From assembly GCA_965247915.1 (NCBI GenBank), contig OZ252048.1, positions 3,782,001-3,846,000 of the forward strand: 64,000 nucleotides of DNA. Direction: 5' to 3'. The translations under genes were made by a program, and so were the position numbers. Positions 7,539-16,765 of the stretch are shown here, piece by piece. This DNA comes from JAKZRT01 sp965247915. Lineage in GTDB: Bacteria; Pseudomonadota; Alphaproteobacteria; Rhodobacterales; Rhodobacteraceae. The notes under the pieces were generated by a model. The model saw only the letters and a list, made by a program, of their open reading frames with translations. It made no database searches and had not been told where the DNA came from. Position 1 is the first letter of the stretch, and each line of letters opens with the position of its first letter.

Positions 7539-8057
7539 AGGCCCGTCACAATCAAGACCATCGGAAATGACAAGTAGAAATAGAACCCCGGTCGCCGCTA
7601 ACGACCGAGGCTCTCAACGCATCTTATCAAGCCGTCCAGCCAGTGACAAACCCTCATTGTGACTCGGGTATATAAGCCCCAACCCATACGGCAGTAGGCG
7701 CAGCGCCCATACGATCAACGCGGTCGCCCGGGCGGACAGCCAGTTTGCAACGCCATAGCCTTGGTGCGATGGCCTGGACGCGGTTGGCGGGGATTTTGAT
7801 CTTGCCGGTGTTCAAGGGTTTCTGACCGTCGAATTCTGCATTGCCTGTTACGCGCATTTATCGGATGAAACCCCGATTTATGCAACCTTGGCCGGCCCGG
7901 CGCGCCAGCCGATTGGGCCATCGAACGCGACCTGCCCGTGGTTCCGTCAATTCGTCGCTCAGCCATCTGGATGAAGGATGTTTCAGGTGCTAAGCAGACC
8001 TAATCGCGGGGTCGGCGCGCGGCGCTGGCGTGCGGGAAATGCCAAAGGGGACGATCC
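7539..8057. other. Gene-free stretch between the transposon and the glycan locus
   Basis: About 520 bp without a convincing coding frame. An imperfect hairpin CGGTCG-N7-CGACCG lies near 7585-7605, with no T-run. The segment ends in the leader of the CMP-sugar synthetase, where AAAGGGGACGATCC precedes the ATG at 8058. I see no remnant of a recognisable gene. Confidence 0.5.
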
Positions 8058-8765
8058 ATGATTCTCGGCCATATCGGCGTGCGCAAAGGGTCCCAGGGTG
8101 TTCCCGGCAAGAATTTCCGGGCGTTATGCGGCAAACCGTTGATAGACTGGTCGCTGGATCAGCTGTTGGCCAGTTCGCGGGTCGATTCCGTGGTTGTTTC
8201 GACTGATGACCCGGAAATTTACGACCATTCTGTCGCCAGGGGCACGCTTGCCATCGGGCTGAGGCCCGCCCATCTGGCCAGCGCCTCGTCCGGCAAATGG
8301 GGGGTCTGGCAACACGCACTGGATGCGTCCGAGGCGCTGGCTGGTCCGGTCAACGTGTTCCTTGACCTCGATTGCACGTCGCCGCTCAGGTTGCCCGAAG
8401 ACATCGATAAAGCGCTTGATCTGTTCGACCAGCAAAAACCCGACATGGTGATGAGCTGTTGCCGCGCGCGAAAAAACCCGTATTTCAACCTTGTCGAACC
8501 CGATGAAACCGGGTCCTTGCGGGTGTCCAAGCCCTTGCTGGGCGGCGTGGTCGCGCGCCAGCAGGCCCCGATTGTCTATGAACATGCGGCATCGACCTAT
8601 GTGTTGGCACCCGAATATCTGCGGCGCGCCGACAGCCTTTTTCATGGACGCGTAATCCCCTACATCATGCCGCCCGAACGCTGTATGGACATCGACAGCG
8701 AACATGATTTCGCGATCGTCGAATTTCTGAAAAGCGCCGAGATATCCAAAAATCACCCTGGGTAG
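8058..8765 (+). CDS. CMP-nonulosonate (acylneuraminate) cytidylyltransferase family
   Basis: A 235-residue enzyme predicted to activate a nine-carbon alpha-keto acid with CTP, giving a CMP-sugar. It starts LGHIGVRKGSQGVPGKNFR; the RKGSQGVPGKN stretch matches the family nucleotide-binding loop (R-GS-G-PGKN). Other family features are VVVSTDDPEI, the metal region FLDLDCTSPLR and the C-terminal MDIDSEHDFAIVE. Exact substrate (Neu5Ac, legionaminic or pseudaminic acid) cannot be read from the sequence. NeuB- and NeuC-type genes lie 5-10 kb downstream on the other strand, so the three CMP-sugar steps are all in this locus. Confidence 0.85.
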   Translation: MILGHIGVRKGSQGVPGKNFRALCGKPLIDWSLDQLLASSRVDSVVVSTDDPEIYDHSVARGTLAIGLRPAHLASASSGKWGVWQHALDASEALAGPVNVFLDLDCTSPLRLPEDIDKALDLFDQQKPDMVMSCCRARKNPYFNLVEPDETGSLRVSKPLLGGVVARQQAPIVYEHAASTYVLAPEYLRRADSLFHGRVIPYIMPPERCMDIDSEHDFAIVEFLKSAEISKNHPG

Positions 8766-8811
8766 CCACGCCCAATACCGACAAATGCAAAGTTGAAGAG
8801 AGCATCGGACC

Positions 8812-9603
8812 ATGGAAAACCAACTGAGCGGGCGGACGATTTTCATCACCGGGTCGGGCGGTGTGTTGGGATCAACCTATGTGCGCCGGATGTTGGCCGC
8901 GGGGGCGCGGGTGATCGGATCGGACATTCCCGGGGACCGCGCCGACGCTTTGGTCGCTGCCCACGATCAGGACCCGAATTTCCGCTTTTACCAGCTTGAC
9001 GTCAGCGACGAAGATCAGGTTGGCCGGATATTCAAACGAATCGCAGGCGACGGATGGGACGCGAATGTCGTTCTGAACAATGCCGCGGTCACCCCCGAAA
9101 TGGTCATGGGTGCCGGCAGCAGCATACCGGATTTCGCCGATACGACGGTAGAGGCCTGGGAAAAAACCCTGCGCACCAACCTGACCGGCGCGTTCATGGT
9201 CGCGCGGCAAATGGATCGCGATATTGTCGGGCGCTACCCGGCGACGCTGATCAACGTGGCATCGATGTATGCGCTGAACGGGCCACACCACAAGATTTAC
9301 GATGGTATGCCGTTCAAGAACTTTTCCGCCTATTCAACGACAAAAGCGGGAATTCATGGTCTGACCCTGTGGCTGGCCGGGGCCTGGGCCCCGCGCAGCG
9401 CAACCGTCAACACAATCGCGCCGGGTGCCGTTTTCAACAACCATTCCGAGGAATTTCAGCGCCGGGTAAGCGAACTGGTCATGGTGAACCGCATGGCCGA
9501 ACCCGATGAGATAGCCGACGCGATGTTGTTTCTGTGTTCGGCCCAGGCCGGGTACATGACCGGACAGCTGATGAATGTCGATGGCGGGTTTTCGGGGTGG
9601 TAG
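8812..9603 (+). CDS. SDR-family oxidoreductase
   Basis: A 263-residue short-chain dehydrogenase/reductase. It shows the TGxxxxLG dinucleotide loop as ITGSGGVLGSTY near residue 17, the NNAA motif (VVLNNAAVTPE, about 93), the catalytic Ser in VASMY and a YSTTK Tyr/Lys motif near residue 178. The C-terminus is YMTGQLMNVDGGFSG. Similar SDR enzymes (PtmA type) sit beside CMP-legionaminate synthetases in flagellin-glycosylation loci of other bacteria, which makes a role in making or modifying the nonulosonate plausible. The substrate is unknown. Its stop overlaps the following oxidoreductase start. Confidence 0.8.
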   Translation: MENQLSGRTIFITGSGGVLGSTYVRRMLAAGARVIGSDIPGDRADALVAAHDQDPNFRFYQLDVSDEDQVGRIFKRIAGDGWDANVVLNNAAVTPEMVMGAGSSIPDFADTTVEAWEKTLRTNLTGAFMVARQMDRDIVGRYPATLINVASMYALNGPHHKIYDGMPFKNFSAYSTTKAGIHGLTLWLAGAWAPRSATVNTIAPGAVFNNHSEEFQRRVSELVMVNRMAEPDEIADAMLFLCSAQAGYMTGQLMNVDGGFSGW

Positions 9604-10544
9604 GGCAAACCGTTCTGGTCATCGGCGCCGGGTCGATAGGCCGTCGGCACGCCGCCAATCTGGACCGACTTGGAGAGAAATTCGAACTGATCCCCTGGCG
9701 CGACCATGATCGCGCAATAATCGACGGGCGGCGCGATGTCGGGGCCGTGGTTATTGCCACCGCCACACCCATTCGGCTGGACCTTTTGGCGATGTGCGCC
9801 GAAAACGGCTGGCCGTTTTACTGCGAAAAACCGCTGGCATGGCGGGTATCGGACGTTGACCAATTGTACCGGGTGGCGGCACCGGTGGCCGACCGCAGCA
9901 TGCTGGGGTTCATGATGCGCTATCACCCGGCAATCCGAGCGCTTTTCGAAATCGACCTGACCACCGCTTACCGGTTTCATTTCAATATCGGGCATGACGT
10001 GCGCCAGTGGCGCGCGAACTGGCGGTTTTCGCAAAGCTACGCGGCGGCGGCCGAAGGCGGCGGCGTCCTGTTGGACCTGTGCCACGAGACCGACATCGCC
10101 AACGCATTGTTCCCGGGCCTCGGGGTTTCGGGCGCAAACAGCATCGGCCATGTTGATTTTCCGGGCGTGGATTTCGCGACCTCGGTTTCCCTGGTATCGG
10201 GATCGGGCGTGCAGGGCACGGTCGCGATGGATTATCTGTCGCCGGTCAGCCAACGGCGCATGGCAGTCGACGGATTGGCGCGGGTCGTCAACCTTGATCT
10301 TGTCGATCCGGTTTTGTTGACGATATCGGATGCGGGCAATTCAGCCACACAAGGGTTCGAGTTCGACCGGAACGACATGTATCTGGACGCGATGCGCGAT
10401 TTTTTGGCGCTTGTATCGGGCAAAACCGGGTCAGCGAACCCGCTGATGCCGCGATTTGACCGGATGCGGTCGACGGCGGATTTGATCGCCCGAGCGTGGA
10501 AGGCGCGACGGTTCACTGGGTCGCTGGACATGGCGATGGATTAG
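9597..10544 (+). CDS. Gfo/Idh/MocA-family oxidoreductase
   Basis: A 315-residue NAD(P)-dependent sugar oxidoreductase if translation starts at the GTG 9597, which overlaps the SDR stop by 7 bp. The upstream in-frame GTG at 9534 would add residues copied from another frame of the SDR gene. The dinucleotide-binding motif is VLVIGAGSIGRRHAANL. The family lysine is in FYCEKPLA (about residue 76), and GGGVLLDLCHETDIA carries the usual C-terminal-domain D-x-x-x-H. It probably oxidises or reduces a nucleotide-sugar precursor of the glycan. It converges with the Kdo-transferase-like gene; the stop codons overlap. Confidence 0.8.
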   Translation: MVGQTVLVIGAGSIGRRHAANLDRLGEKFELIPWRDHDRAIIDGRRDVGAVVIATATPIRLDLLAMCAENGWPFYCEKPLAWRVSDVDQLYRVAAPVADRSMLGFMMRYHPAIRALFEIDLTTAYRFHFNIGHDVRQWRANWRFSQSYAAAAEGGGVLLDLCHETDIANALFPGLGVSGANSIGHVDFPGVDFATSVSLVSGSGVQGTVAMDYLSPVSQRRMAVDGLARVVNLDLVDPVLLTISDAGNSATQGFEFDRNDMYLDAMRDFLALVSGKTGSANPLMPRFDRMRSTADLIARAWKARRFTGSLDMAMD

Positions 10545-11866
10545 GGCTGGGCCGACCAATCGACCATCTGGGCATCTATCGCGGCGATTGTGCGCGCGGT
10601 CGCGCCGGAATGCGCGCGAAAGAACGCCTCGATCCGGGCCGCCGTCGGGCGGTCCCCGGTTGTCATCAACTCGTCGGCCAGTTCGTCTGGTGACACGACC
10701 TGACAAACGCCCGCCGCAATCGCTTCGCGCGCCGGGTATTCGATGGTGCCGATTTCCGGGCCGACGATCACCGGCTTTTTCAGGGCCAGCGGTTCGATGA
10801 TGTTATGCGCGCCGGACGACAGAAACCCGCCACCGGCCACGGTTTGATCGGCGGCGGCCAGGTAGGCGTACATTTCGCCCAGACTATCACCCAGAAACAC
10901 GTCGCAGGGCGTGATTGCCACCGGCTGAAACGCCGGGTCAAAGGCGCGGCTGCGGCGCGTTACGTCAAGGCCCTTGGCCTCGATCATCGCGCTGACCGCG
11001 TCGAACCTTTCCGGCGCGCGCGGCACATAGATGAACAAGGGCTTTGGCGCGCGTCCGCCTTCGGCGGCGTCCAGTACACGGAGGATCGCGTCGATATATA
11101 TCGCGTCTTCACCTTCGACCGCGCTGGCAATCGTAATGACCGGGCGATCCCTGGCCAAGACGCCGCGCAGACGCGCGCCCGCGTCAATCAGGGTCTGGGG
11201 GATCGGTTGGTCAAACCGCAATTCGCCGGTCACGGTGATCGGATTTACCCCGACATTCGCAAATCGTTCGCGTTGCAGGTCGGATTTCACGAAGGCACCC
11301 GCGAATCCCCGCATCAAATCGGCGCGCCACCGGCCATTCGCGGCATCGCGCGCGATGCTGTTTGACGGGTATTGGGCATTGCACATGAACAACGCCACGC
11401 GCGCGCGGCGCGCCGACATGATCATTTCAGGCCAGATTTCGATTTCCATAACCAGGCCGTATTTGGGCGAGAACGCTTTGAAAAACCTGGAAAAACACCA
11501 ACCAAACTCAAAGGGTACCCAGACCGCGCGCAAATCGCCCTTGGCAATGTCGCTGGCAAAAACCCGCTGGCTTTCCCGCCGGCCGGCCGGGGTGAAATGG
11601 CTGATGACAACACGGTCGCCTCGGTCCAACAGCGCGCGGATCAGGGGCACGGCTGATCGCACCTCGCCCAATGATACGGCGTGGACCCATACAGCACGCG
11701 GCAGGGGTTTGTGTCCGCCCAGGCGTTGCCCGAGATCGCGCGCATAATCGCGGTCTTTGCGGCCCCGTACCCACAAATAGATCAGCACCAAGGGAAATCC
11801 CACCACCCACAGCGCCTTGTAAACCCACAATGCGCGGCGCAGACGGGGCGTCGGAAAACCGTTCAT
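10541..11866 (-). CDS. GT30-family glycosyltransferase (Kdo-transferase-like), second of two
   Basis: A 441-residue membrane-anchored enzyme. The N-terminus has a hydrophobic anchor (ALWVVGFPLVLIYLWV) and then the WaaA signatures WVHAVSLGEVRSAVPLI, the FTPAGRRE loop, VMEIEIWPEMI and the C-terminal GGGFLSSGAHNIIEPLAL motif. WaaA adds Kdo from CMP-Kdo to lipid A precursor. The ATG at 11866 overlaps the preceding GT30 stop by four bases (ATGA). Two diverged GT30 genes in a nonulosonate operon suggest that one or both use a CMP-nonulosonate donor, which is chemically similar to CMP-Kdo. That is inference. Confidence 0.8.
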   Translation of the reverse strand: MNGFPTPRLRRALWVYKALWVVGFPLVLIYLWVRGRKDRDYARDLGQRLGGHKPLPRAVWVHAVSLGEVRSAVPLIRALLDRGDRVVISHFTPAGRRESQRVFASDIAKGDLRAVWVPFEFGWCFSRFFKAFSPKYGLVMEIEIWPEMIMSARRARVALFMCNAQYPSNSIARDAANGRWRADLMRGFAGAFVKSDLQRERFANVGVNPITVTGELRFDQPIPQTLIDAGARLRGVLARDRPVITIASAVEGEDAIYIDAILRVLDAAEGGRAPKPLFIYVPRAPERFDAVSAMIEAKGLDVTRRSRAFDPAFQPVAITPCDVFLGDSLGEMYAYLAAADQTVAGGGFLSSGAHNIIEPLALKKPVIVGPEIGTIEYPAREAIAAGVCQVVSPDELADELMTTGDRPTAARIEAFFRAHSGATARTIAAIDAQMVDWSAQP

Positions 11867-13125
11867 CGGTCGGCTCCGATCAAAGCCATCAGCCGATGCG
11901 CAACCTCGTCCGCGCCTTTCGCCGCCTGGTCCAGAACCCGGCCCGCCGCCGCGATCTGTTGGGCAAAGTCTTTGGATAATGCGGCTGCGACGGCGGGCGC
12001 GTCTGCAACCTCGGTGACGGCGCATGCGGTTTTCAGCATGCCATAATCCGCACGGAAATTGCCGGTGTTGGGCCCGTGCATTATCGCCGAACCCAGCCGC
12101 GCCGGTTCCCAGGGGTTGTGGCCCGCGACCGACCCGAACGTTCCCCCCATCAGCGTCACCGGGCAAAGACGATACCACAGACCCATTTCGCCAAATGTGT
12201 CGGCGATCCAGACCGGCGCGTCAGGGATCGGCAATTCGCCCCTGGATCGCAGGTTCGCGGCCAATCCGGCGGCCGCGGCCATCTGAGCGATCGCGGCCCC
12301 GCGCGCCGGATATCGCGGGGCGATGATCAACAGGCCGGTCGATCCGCGGTCCATGGCGATGCGCTGTGCCGCCAGGGCGACGGCTTCGTCTTCGGGGTGC
12401 GACGATGTGGCCAGCCAGACCGGCCTTGCGCCAAGGGTGGATTTCAGGCGCGCCAGTTCGTCGGGGTCGTGCGCCAGTGCCGGGGCGGCAGCCTTTAGCG
12501 GCCCGGTAACCGCGACGCGGTCGCGGATCGGCGCGGTCAGGCCGAGATGTTCCAGGTTTCGCGCCGTCCGGTCGTCCTGCGCCGATAGCCACGCCATCCG
12601 CGCCAACAGGGCGGCGTAGACCCGGCGCGCCCGGGATCGGGCGTCAAAGGCCCTTTGGCCCATGCGGGCATTGATCATCGCCATTGGAATCGAGCGTTGG
12701 TCCGTGCGCACCACCAGACCGGGCCACAAATCCTGTTCGGCCCAGACAGCAAGATCGGGCCGCCAGTGGTTCAGAAACGCCCTTGTCGGGCCGGCCAGGT
12801 CCAGCGGCAGGTATTGGTGGCGGGTCCGGGCAGGCATGTTTTGGCCGATGACCTGTCCGGAACTGAGCGATGTGGACGTCATCAGAAAGTTCAGATCGGG
12901 GTCGATGGCGGCCAGACGCGCGATCAGCCCGCGCAGGGCCAGAACCTCGCCCAATCCGACTCCGTGCAGCCAGACCAGCCTGCCTTCGGGGCGGGGTGCG
13001 CTGGCGCGGCCGAGTTTTTCGCGCCACCGGTCGGGGTCTTCTTTTCCGCGCCGGATGCGCGCTTTCAGAATTGGGCGGGCCAGCGGAGCCAATACCGCCG
13101 TTGCCGCCAGATATGCGCACAGCAT
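11863..13125 (-). CDS. GT30-family glycosyltransferase (Kdo-transferase-like), first of two
   Basis: From the ATG 13125 the product has 420 residues. A TTG at about 13162, overlapping the neuC stop, could add twelve residues. It has a short N-terminal membrane segment and the family motifs RIRRGKEDPDRWREKLG, VWLHGVGLGEVLAL, VWAEQDLWPGLV, WLATSSHPEDEAV and MGGTFGSVAGHNPWEPARL. The Glu-to-Gln change next to the usual acidic pair (WAEQDLWP where many members have METELWP) should be noted. It follows neuC by 31 bp and shares only family-level similarity with the next gene, so it is not a recent duplicate. Confidence 0.8.
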   Translation of the reverse strand: MLCAYLAATAVLAPLARPILKARIRRGKEDPDRWREKLGRASAPRPEGRLVWLHGVGLGEVLALRGLIARLAAIDPDLNFLMTSTSLSSGQVIGQNMPARTRHQYLPLDLAGPTRAFLNHWRPDLAVWAEQDLWPGLVVRTDQRSIPMAMINARMGQRAFDARSRARRVYAALLARMAWLSAQDDRTARNLEHLGLTAPIRDRVAVTGPLKAAAPALAHDPDELARLKSTLGARPVWLATSSHPEDEAVALAAQRIAMDRGSTGLLIIAPRYPARGAAIAQMAAAAGLAANLRSRGELPIPDAPVWIADTFGEMGLWYRLCPVTLMGGTFGSVAGHNPWEPARLGSAIMHGPNTGNFRADYGMLKTACAVTEVADAPAVAAALSKDFAQQIAAAGRVLDQAAKGADEVAHRLMALIGADR

Positions 13126-13156
13126 CAATGGCAAGGCCGGGGGTAGGGGCAGGCGT

Positions 13157-14278
13157 TCAGGCAAGATCGGAAAACTTTTTTTGCAGGGATGAGCGCCAAA
13201 ACCCGGGGTCTTGCAGGGCCAGCACAAATCGATCCGCGGCCCTGCCTTCGCCATAGGCCGTGTGGCGCGGATAGGGTTTGCCCCATTCGTCGGCAAGAAA
13301 CCGGTCGATGGCGTACCGGTCGTTTGCGGCGGTGGTGAAAACCGAAGGCGCCTCGGCCCGGTTGGTTTGCCGCGAACCGATATCCAGCGACGGGATGCCC
13401 AGAAACGGCGCCTCGCGCACGCCGGCGGATGAATTTCCGACGATTGCGCTGGCATTGCGCATCAGTTCCGAAAAATGGGCAAAACGCATGGATGGCAACA
13501 CGCGAAAGCGGTCAAGCGGCAAACTCGCCAGGGTGGCAAATATCGCCTCGGACCCCGGATCGTTGTTGGGGGCGATCACCACAAACCGCCGCCGCGATTT
13601 TTCCAGCGACTGAAAGAGCTGATCCGCCTGCGCGCCCATCGTGTCGGCCTCGGATGTCACTGGGTGAAACGTCGCGATACCGAAATCCGAAAATCCGATG
13701 TCATAGCGGTCGCGCACCTGATCCAGAGTGACCCCGGACGGTCGCGAATGAAAATCCAGCTCGGGCGAGCCGATGACATGGACCGATTGGCTGGGTTCCC
13801 CCAAGGCCATGACCCGCCGCGCCGCGCGTTCCGATGACACGAAATGTACGCTCGCCAGTTTGGAATTACAGTGGCGGAACACCTCGTCGATCGTGCCCGA
13901 CACCTCGCCGCCCTCGATATGGGCGGAACGTACATAACGGGTGGCGGTCACCAGCGCGCAGGCCAATGCCTCGACCCGGTCGCCGTGGAAGACTACCAGA
14001 TCGGGGCGATTATTTTCGACAAATTGCGAAAACCCGGTGATCGTGCGCGCCAGGATCAGGTCCTGGGGGTCGCCGGGTGTCTGATTTTCAAATTCATGCA
14101 CAGTAACGCCCGTGGTTCTTTGCACCTCGACCCTGGTCAGCCCATAGCGTTCCAGCATATGCATCCCGGTCACGAAAAACGACACCGCAAAGCCCGCGTC
14201 CCGCGCCGCGGTCGCCAGCGGTTCCAGCTTGCCGAAATCGGCCCGGGTGCCGGTGACGAAGAGGATGGATTTGGTCAT
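13157..14278 (-). CDS. neuC: UDP-N-acetylglucosamine 2-epimerase, hydrolysing (NeuC/LegG type)
   Basis: A 373-residue epimerase with the family N-terminus ILFVTGTRADFGKLEPL. It also has VVFHGDRVEALA, the AHIEGGEVSGTIDEVFRH motif, SPELDF and the C-terminal substrate loop VGNSSAGVREAPFLGIPSLDIGSRQ. NeuC hydrolyses UDP-GlcNAc to ManNAc and UDP; the LegG/PseG-like branch acts on a 2,4-diacetamido UDP- or GDP-sugar. No LegB- or LegC-type dehydratase or aminotransferase is in the window. A Neu5Ac-type route (NeuC, NeuB, CMP synthetase) therefore needs the fewest assumptions. The start is the ATG at 14278. Confidence 0.85.
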   Translation of the reverse strand: MTKSILFVTGTRADFGKLEPLATAARDAGFAVSFFVTGMHMLERYGLTRVEVQRTTGVTVHEFENQTPGDPQDLILARTITGFSQFVENNRPDLVVFHGDRVEALACALVTATRYVRSAHIEGGEVSGTIDEVFRHCNSKLASVHFVSSERAARRVMALGEPSQSVHVIGSPELDFHSRPSGVTLDQVRDRYDIGFSDFGIATFHPVTSEADTMGAQADQLFQSLEKSRRRFVVIAPNNDPGSEAIFATLASLPLDRFRVLPSMRFAHFSELMRNASAIVGNSSAGVREAPFLGIPSLDIGSRQTNRAEAPSVFTTAANDRYAIDRFLADEWGKPYPRHTAYGEGRAADRFVLALQDPGFWRSSLQKKFSDLA

Positions 14279-14285
14279 GGGGCGT

Positions 14286-15077
14286 TCACTGTTGCGCCAA
14301 AGCCGTGCTGCGGCGTTGTGCTGTGCGGTAAGAAAGCCAGTTGGGTGCAATTTTTTCCAGCCACGTGGAAAAATACCATTTTCGACGTTTATGAAAGCGC
14401 CGACCGGCATTTTTGAAATGCCAGAGCTTGCCGATCGTGCTGCTGACGTCGTTATATATTCTTGCGTCCAACTTCAAAACCTGGAGTGACCCCTGTTGGC
14501 CCAGACCAAGGCCATCTGTCAGTCCCGCGTCCGGCAGGATTTCCGTTAACGCCTGTTGGTCGCTGCAATCGCCGGTTCGACATTGTGCGATCCACGACAC
14601 CACAAAATCCCGCACGGCATTCATGTTGCGCAGGAAAATGACGCCTGTGTTGACCTTCCCATTCAGGTAGGGGTCGGCGCTTCGCATTTCATTGGGATGA
14701 CGGGGCGTTACTGCAATATCGGCGCGGTCAAACTCGCCAATTTCTACGCGGTCAATAATGACAACATCGGCGTCGATATATAGGCAATCTTCGGTCGAAC
14801 GGTTCAAAAAGTCCAACAAACAAGTAGGCTTGTGGGTAGCTTTGATGTTTCCCGTGCTGGTCTTTAGCCCATATTCTTTGGGGGGATCGATCTGAATCAG
14901 TTCGCTTTTTAAGGCCTTGCGTTGCTTTTTGGTCAACCCAAGATCGTAGACAATCGGAAACCGCCCGGTCTTGCGCCGAACGTTTTGTTCCAGCGTCGGA
15001 AGGAAGTGGTAAAACCCGCTATCCGCGCATGTCACGATGCGATATTGAACGTCATTTTGTTGCGAGCCCAATTTCAT
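14286..15077 (-). CDS. Putative GT-A fold glycosyltransferase
   Basis: A 263-residue protein beginning MKLGSQQNDVQYRIVTCADSGFYHFLPTL. The DxD metal motif is in DCLYIDADVVIID near residue 105. KVNTGVIFLRN and DQQALTEIL follow, as in GT8-like or related nucleotide-sugar transferases that act on surface glycans. No signal peptide or membrane segment is visible, so it is probably cytoplasmic. Its ATG overlaps the preceding stop by four bases. Neither donor nor acceptor can be named. Confidence 0.65.
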   Translation of the reverse strand: MKLGSQQNDVQYRIVTCADSGFYHFLPTLEQNVRRKTGRFPIVYDLGLTKKQRKALKSELIQIDPPKEYGLKTSTGNIKATHKPTCLLDFLNRSTEDCLYIDADVVIIDRVEIGEFDRADIAVTPRHPNEMRSADPYLNGKVNTGVIFLRNMNAVRDFVVSWIAQCRTGDCSDQQALTEILPDAGLTDGLGLGQQGSLQVLKLDARIYNDVSSTIGKLWHFKNAGRRFHKRRKWYFSTWLEKIAPNWLSYRTAQRRSTALAQQ

Positions 15078-15832
15078 GCCGCGCTCATGTGCCTTATGAA
15101 ATTATCGACGGATGCTTTGAACACAATCGTCGCTGCCTGGCAAATCTGCAGCATGTCCGGAGCATCTCGGCCCTGGTCTAGCTGATCCAGCCATGTCTTG
15201 GGCGTCGCATAATGTGGGGCAAAGCGATAGGCGCTGAATTTGCGCGAAAACGGAATGCAGATTGTGCGCCGCCCCATCAACATGGCCCAGTAAACGCCGT
15301 GGTAGGAATTGGAAATGACGGTGCGTCCGCTGGCGATAAACGCCAGCGCCTCGGCAAGTGAACCGCAGTTATTGCTTAGGCGGGGCATGCTTTCGGGGAT
15401 CGTAATTCCCTGACTGCCGGTCTTGCCGGCATGGTTGTAGAAAACCACGTCATGTTCAGGCGCTTTTGCACGGTCAAACAGCGGCGACATACAGCTGGCG
15501 CAAGGGGCAAATTCATAGTGGGCGTCACCCCAATCGCGGGTGCCGATCAGGTCACACAGCGCGCGGGCGCGCCTGTATTTGCGGCTGATTGGAAAATTTT
15601 GGACGGTACTGACCCCCCATGCGATATGGGCCTTTGCCCCTTGATCAATGCCAGGTTGGGTGGCAAGCCCGCCAAAGATTTTTCCGCCGCCACAGACGCC
15701 CATATCGTAATCTTGACCCGGTTCGCGCAGATCGCACACAGTGGCATCGCCCCAATCAAAATAGTCATACGGGCTGCAGGCGAAGTCACCGATATTGCGC
15801 GTGTTGCGGAGGTGAAAAAACGAAATTTTCAA
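15074..15832 (-). CDS. Polysaccharide pyruvyltransferase-family protein
   Basis: A 252-residue protein of the CsaB/pyruvyltransferase superfamily. Supporting segments are LRNTRNIGDFACSPYDYF at the N-terminus (normally NxGD), AHIAWGVST, the GTRDWGD motif and the donor-site signature VISNSYHGVYWAMLMGRR near residue 170. Family members add ketal pyruvate from PEP to glycans, giving them a negative charge. At about 250 residues it is shorter than the usual 300-400, which may mean a reduced or divergent variant. It sits between two glycosyltransferase genes with 3-4 bp spacing or overlap. Confidence 0.7.
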   Translation of the reverse strand: MKISFFHLRNTRNIGDFACSPYDYFDWGDATVCDLREPGQDYDMGVCGGGKIFGGLATQPGIDQGAKAHIAWGVSTVQNFPISRKYRRARALCDLIGTRDWGDAHYEFAPCASCMSPLFDRAKAPEHDVVFYNHAGKTGSQGITIPESMPRLSNNCGSLAEALAFIASGRTVISNSYHGVYWAMLMGRRTICIPFSRKFSAYRFAPHYATPKTWLDQLDQGRDAPDMLQICQAATIVFKASVDNFIRHMSAA

Positions 15833-15835
15833 AAC

Positions 15836-16765
15836 CTAACCCCCGTACAGATCGCGGAGGCCATCGCCTGAAGTGATACCATGCCGGGCTAAAAAGTCTG
15901 TAGCTGCATTGTCTTTGATGGGGTTCAGCTCGATCAACTCGGCCTTGGTCCGGACCGCCGCGGCCCGCTTTACCTGCTTAGTGCCCGAGAGCGCCCCACG
16001 CGCGATCTTGGCAGCGGTATCGGCGCGCGACATCAGGTAATAATGGTTCAGTTGCAGCACCTCTGTCGTGACAAAATCAGCGGCCATGCGCCCGGCCCTG
16101 CTGGCAACCTTGCCCACCGCATTGGCGCTGTTGCCTCCCATGGTGCTGGTGCGAAATTTATGTGTGCTCACTTGCGTCACGTCGCATGGGTCGACGATGC
16201 ACTTGAAATTGAGCAGCGGCCCGGATGCCTGAACCGCGCGCATATTATAAACAAACGGCACCGGCTCGTCGCGCGGTCGGTCATTCCCGGAGTGGCCAAA
16301 CATTGTCCAGGGCAAAGATATATTGCTATGGGCCTTCAACCCGGACAGCGCCTCAGCGATCGTGGCATGGCTACGCGGCACAATAAATTCATCCACATCT
16401 ATAAACGCCATCCACCGGAACCGCGCCCCAAATGTCGCGATGGCGTGGCAATAAGCCAATATTTGGCGCGGCAGCACCAGTACGGGCTTTACCGTCTCGG
16501 TGTACAGTTGCCACGGCACCACCGTCACAGGTAAACCACAGAAATGGCGCGCAATATCGGCGGTGTCGTCGGTTGACATATTGTCATAGAGGATGACCTC
16601 GCTGGCCCCGGCCAACGTATGAAACCGCAACCAATCGCCTATCCGCATGCATTCATCTTTGGCAATCACGACAATGGCCAGACCATTCCGGTCGGGTGTC
16701 GGCGTCGGCGGCTTGATCGCAATTTTTGATGCGTGACGGACCTTGCACTGAAACGGCCAGATCAT
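15836..16765 (-). CDS. Family 92-type glycosyltransferase
   Basis: From the ATG 16765 the protein has 309 residues. This start lies 8 bp after GGAGG and overlaps the preceding stop as ATGA, so it is preferred to the GTG nine bases earlier. Family features are LAIVVIAKDECMRIGDWLRF, VILYDNMSTDDT and the DxD motif MAFIDVDEFIVP. Several His and Lys residues follow in the THKF and LNHYYL segments typical of GT92 (former DUF23). It probably transfers a hexose to the surface glycan made by this operon. Confidence 0.8.
   Translation of the reverse strand: MIWPFQCKVRHASKIAIKPPTPTPDRNGLAIVVIAKDECMRIGDWLRFHTLAGASEVILYDNMSTDDTADIARHFCGLPVTVVPWQLYTETVKPVLVLPRQILAYCHAIATFGARFRWMAFIDVDEFIVPRSHATIAEALSGLKAHSNISLPWTMFGHSGNDRPRDEPVPFVYNMRAVQASGPLLNFKCIVDPCDVTQVSTHKFRTSTMGGNSANAVGKVASRAGRMAADFVTTEVLQLNHYYLMSRADTAAKIARGALSGTKQVKRAAAVRTKAELIELNPIKDNAATDFLARHGITSGDGLRDLYGG

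Noticed and set aside
9534..9596. Upstream start of the Gfo/Idh gene at 9534
   Set aside because: The added residues overlap the conserved C-terminus of the SDR gene and precede the dinucleotide motif without family support; GTG 9597 fits better.
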